A stretch of 64,000 bases of DNA. It comes from CAYTGM01 sp964437365 (GTDB lineage Bacteria > Sumerlaeota > Sumerlaeia > SLMS01). The stretch is taken from positions 1 through 64,000 of the forward strand of contig CAYTGM010000012.1 of the NCBI GenBank assembly GCA_964437365.1, in the 5' to 3' direction. Positions 61,668-64,000 of the stretch are shown piece after piece. A model generated the notes under the pieces. It saw only the letters and a program-made list of their open reading frames with translations. It made no database searches and had not been told where the DNA came from. Within the stretch, counting starts at the first letter, position 1, and every line of letters begins with the position of its first letter. Both the position numbers and the translations under genes were made by a program.

Positions 61668-64000
61668 ATGTTATCACGATTCATTTTATTCAGTTTTTAT
61701 TCTGGCATTTTGGGGTTATCACTCTTAGAAAGCCAACGAGCAGAGGCCCAGTTTAATCTTTTCGGGCCGCCTGAAGAAATTACCCAAGCGAACAGAGATA
61801 CGCAGACTGCCTATCCGATCGATATCGATCTGGATGGGGACATCGATATTGTTTCTGCAAGCAATGAAAACCTTTGCTGGTTTGAGAATCGACTTTCGGA
61901 ACCAGAAGGAGACTTTCCGCGAAGGATCATTTCATCGAGGGACCCAATATCGGGACCCAGCTCCCGGTGGAGATTCTTACTTCCCGGAGATTTGGATCTT
62001 GATGGCGACGAGGATATTGTTGTCTCAACCCGGACAAGTGAGGGTTATGAAACTATTGTCTGGTTTGAAAACCGGCTCCTTGAACCTGAAGGCGATTTCG
62101 GCGTTGAGCAGAACATATTAAGTGAAGACACGATACTGAATATCAACGGCTCTGCTTTTGACATTGTTGACATGGACAATGACGGGTACTTGGATATACT
62201 TTGTCATGTGTATATATTTGGTCAACCTGCCACGTACACCTATTTCAAAAGCTCTATTCATGGTGATGGTTCTGTCGCTTTTGAACCAGTGGACTTATTC
62301 GAGGAAGAGATTTATCAATACAATGTGGTTGCAGATGATTTCGATTGGGATGGCGATGTCGACTTTATCACGCTCGGTGCACTTGAAGGGTCAGGTGGGC
62401 TGATATTCTTCGAGTATCTAAACAAAGACGTTGATGATGAAGAAATCTATCCTCGCATACTCGAGGAAGAAGAGTTTGTTCCACTTGTAAAGGCGCGTGA
62501 GTTTCACCTGGAGGCGGCAACCTACAGGACAATTCTAGACTGTGATCTCGATGGTGACGGTGATGCCGATATACTTGCCTGCGGGAATAGACATCACGAT
62601 CGCATTGATTGGTTTGAGAATAAACTCAATGAACCAGTAAGTGAACTAGCTGCCCCAAGGCCTGTAGCTACAGTGCCTGGAGGGTTTTCAGCTATCTATG
62701 CGGCAGATCTTGATGGGGATAGTGATCTCGATGTTCTAGGGCTTCACAGAGATGAAGAAAGTCTTCTCTGGTTCGAAAACCGACTTAATGAAAGCTCAGC
62801 TGATTTCGCTCTGAGAGGAGTCGTGCATCGCCCCATCTACAAGTTTGGCTATACGTTTACAGGGGATATCGACGGAGATGGTGATCTGGATGTGGTTAGT
62901 GAACCTAAGGTCGGACCTGATATCTCATGGTTCGAAAACCGGATCAATGAAGGCTTCGATGACTTTGAACGCAAAGATACAAATTCATCTAGCCTTTTCA
63001 GATCCTCGTTTCCTCCTATCATAAGACCAGGAGATTTAGATCATGATGGTGATGTAGATCTTATTGCAACGTCTGGGGACCGAAATGAGGTTGTCTGGTT
63101 AGAAAATCGACTGATGGAAACTGAAGAAGATTTCTCTAATCTCCATTATATTGAAATCCCCGATGAGGTCGAGACACTTACGGATATAGAAGTTGGTGAT
63201 CTCGACGGTGACAACGTTCCTGATGTCGTTCTGACTGAGAGAAATCGAAAAATGAGTTACTACTCAATCAATCGATTGGATGAACCCGATGCTGATTTTT
63301 CGCCTTTCATCCCGCTCCCTCTCACCGATCTTCTTCTAGACCAAATCCAAATCAACGACGTTGATAACGATGGAGATAACGACATCGTTGTTTTCGCGGA
63401 TCAGTTTGGAAGCGTGATCCTCTATGAAAATAAGATAAATGAAGCCTCGAATGATTTTCGCTTAGTGCATGGACCCGATTATTCGGGAACAAATTCTGGT
63501 CATCCTGCCGTCGGGGACATCAATGGTGATCTTAAGGCGGACGTCATTTTACCTGAAAGAAGAGGCGCCATCAGATGGAGAGAATTCCCCTCTAATGTCG
63601 GGAACGCAGAACCCCGAATCGGAGTTATTTCCAATGATCTTGTGACTTCCAGAAGTAGCCTTCGTCGAAGAGTACACACAATTGATCTTGATGGAGATGG
63701 TGATAAAGATGTGATTGCAGGAGAATATCTTGGTGATGTTACTCAACCTGCAACGATATTGAGTTGGTATGAAAACCTGTCTCACAATGACTCCACCAGC
63801 TTTTCTGAGCAGCGTATCATCAATGATCAAGCCCCAAGGGTTCTTTCCATCGACAGTGAAGATATAGACGGCGATGGAGACATCGATCTGATCGTCTCTA
63901 CAGAGTTAGACAGCAAAATCTTCTGGCACGAGAATAGACTCAATGAGACAACGAATGACTTTTCACCCGCACATGCTATCGACTATCAACTAATTAATCC
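61668..64000 (+). CDS. Secreted FG-GAP/VCBS repeat protein, 3' end outside the window
   Basis: An ATG at 61668 follows AGGAGGAGAGC and opens a frame that stays open for 777 codons to the window edge. A signal peptide covers about residues 1-27 (ends AEA). The rest is a beta-propeller-type array: calcium-loop strands DxDxDGDxDI repeat every 50-80 residues, each unit ending in a variant of WFENRLNEPxxDF (first at about 71, last at about 753). At least ten repeats are seen. The type is common in surface-exposed proteins; the C-terminus and anchor are not visible. It is a partial gene. Confidence 0.9.
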   Translation, partial: MLSRFILFSFYSGILGLSLLESQRAEAQFNLFGPPEEITQANRDTQTAYPIDIDLDGDIDIVSASNENLCWFENRLSEPEGDFPRRIISSRDPISGPSSRWRFLLPGDLDLDGDEDIVVSTRTSEGYETIVWFENRLLEPEGDFGVEQNILSEDTILNINGSAFDIVDMDNDGYLDILCHVYIFGQPATYTYFKSSIHGDGSVAFEPVDLFEEEIYQYNVVADDFDWDGDVDFITLGALEGSGGLIFFEYLNKDVDDEEIYPRILEEEEFVPLVKAREFHLEAATYRTILDCDLDGDGDADILACGNRHHDRIDWFENKLNEPVSELAAPRPVATVPGGFSAIYAADLDGDSDLDVLGLHRDEESLLWFENRLNESSADFALRGVVHRPIYKFGYTFTGDIDGDGDLDVVSEPKVGPDISWFENRINEGFDDFERKDTNSSSLFRSSFPPIIRPGDLDHDGDVDLIATSGDRNEVVWLENRLMETEEDFSNLHYIEIPDEVETLTDIEVGDLDGDNVPDVVLTERNRKMSYYSINRLDEPDADFSPFIPLPLTDLLLDQIQINDVDNDGDNDIVVFADQFGSVILYENKINEASNDFRLVHGPDYSGTNSGHPAVGDINGDLKADVILPERRGAIRWREFPSNVGNAEPRIGVISNDLVTSRSSLRRRVHTIDLDGDGDKDVIAGEYLGDVTQPATILSWYENLSHNDSTSFSEQRIINDQAPRVLSIDSEDIDGDGDIDLIVSTELDSKIFWHENRLNETTNDFSPAHAIDYQLIN

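Overview
The window is 64 kb of bacterial chromosome, moderately AT-leaning by eye, densely coded on both strands. No phage, plasmid, transposase, CRISPR array or rRNA was found. The cell is probably Gram-negative: there are lipoproteins with lipoboxes, L,D-transpeptidase and LD-carboxypeptidase murein enzymes, and many signal-peptide proteins. Several TTG and GTG starts, RicT, MutS2, the multi-module beta-helix and FG-GAP surface proteins, and DUF-only genes fit an uncultivated heterotroph of the PVC/FCB/Sumerlaeota-like world. No phylogenetic marker was compared, so this placement is a guess.

Layout. 0.3-3.7 kb: ricT/PSP1 gene with a small acidic partner, then a CrtI-like oxidoreductase. 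3.7-13.2 kb: mostly minus strand. It holds a TPR lipoprotein-acetyltransferase-prfA operon, a coupled pair of pseudokinase genes, a cysQ-like phosphatase and a TPR-LysM-L,D-transpeptidase, with one plus-strand ldcA-like gene. 13.4-19.4 kb: a 99-aa protein coupled to an NtrC-type regulator, a TPR protein, an ABC ATPase coupled to an SGNH hydrolase, and a pterin dehydratase. 19.5-22.5 kb: an SLC13/TrkA-C transporter, then about 1.2 kb without a convincing gene that contains a perfect 29-bp inverted repeat. 22.5-29 kb: zinc-ribbon protein, degenerate REC-GGDEF protein, DUF2007 protein, histidine kinase, ClC channel. 29-39 kb: a large subtilase/sedolisin-like protease, then a compact housekeeping run nfo-DUF3891-FKBP-rnd-mutS2. 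39-43 kb: two secreted zinc metalloproteases and a companion protein. 44-49.4 kb: an operon of two homologous double-anchored envelope proteins plus a secreted and a membrane protein, none of which I recognise. 49.5-57.1 kb: a 2,518-residue secreted protein of six beta-helix modules. 57.2-64 kb: a DUF4239-like protein, two small secreted proteins, tRNA-Pro(CGG), a DegT aminotransferase and the start of an FG-GAP repeat protein that runs off the window.

Together the genes pair ordinary information processing (RF1, RNase D, Nfo, MutS2, RicT) with a strong surface and secretion programme (proteases, esterase, giant repeat proteins). Three secreted proteins share a short aromatic C-terminal tail (ESWLIY, ENWFVY, ESYFVLY). 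This may be a lineage-specific sorting signal. The envelope operon at 44-48 kb is the best candidate for an undescribed system.
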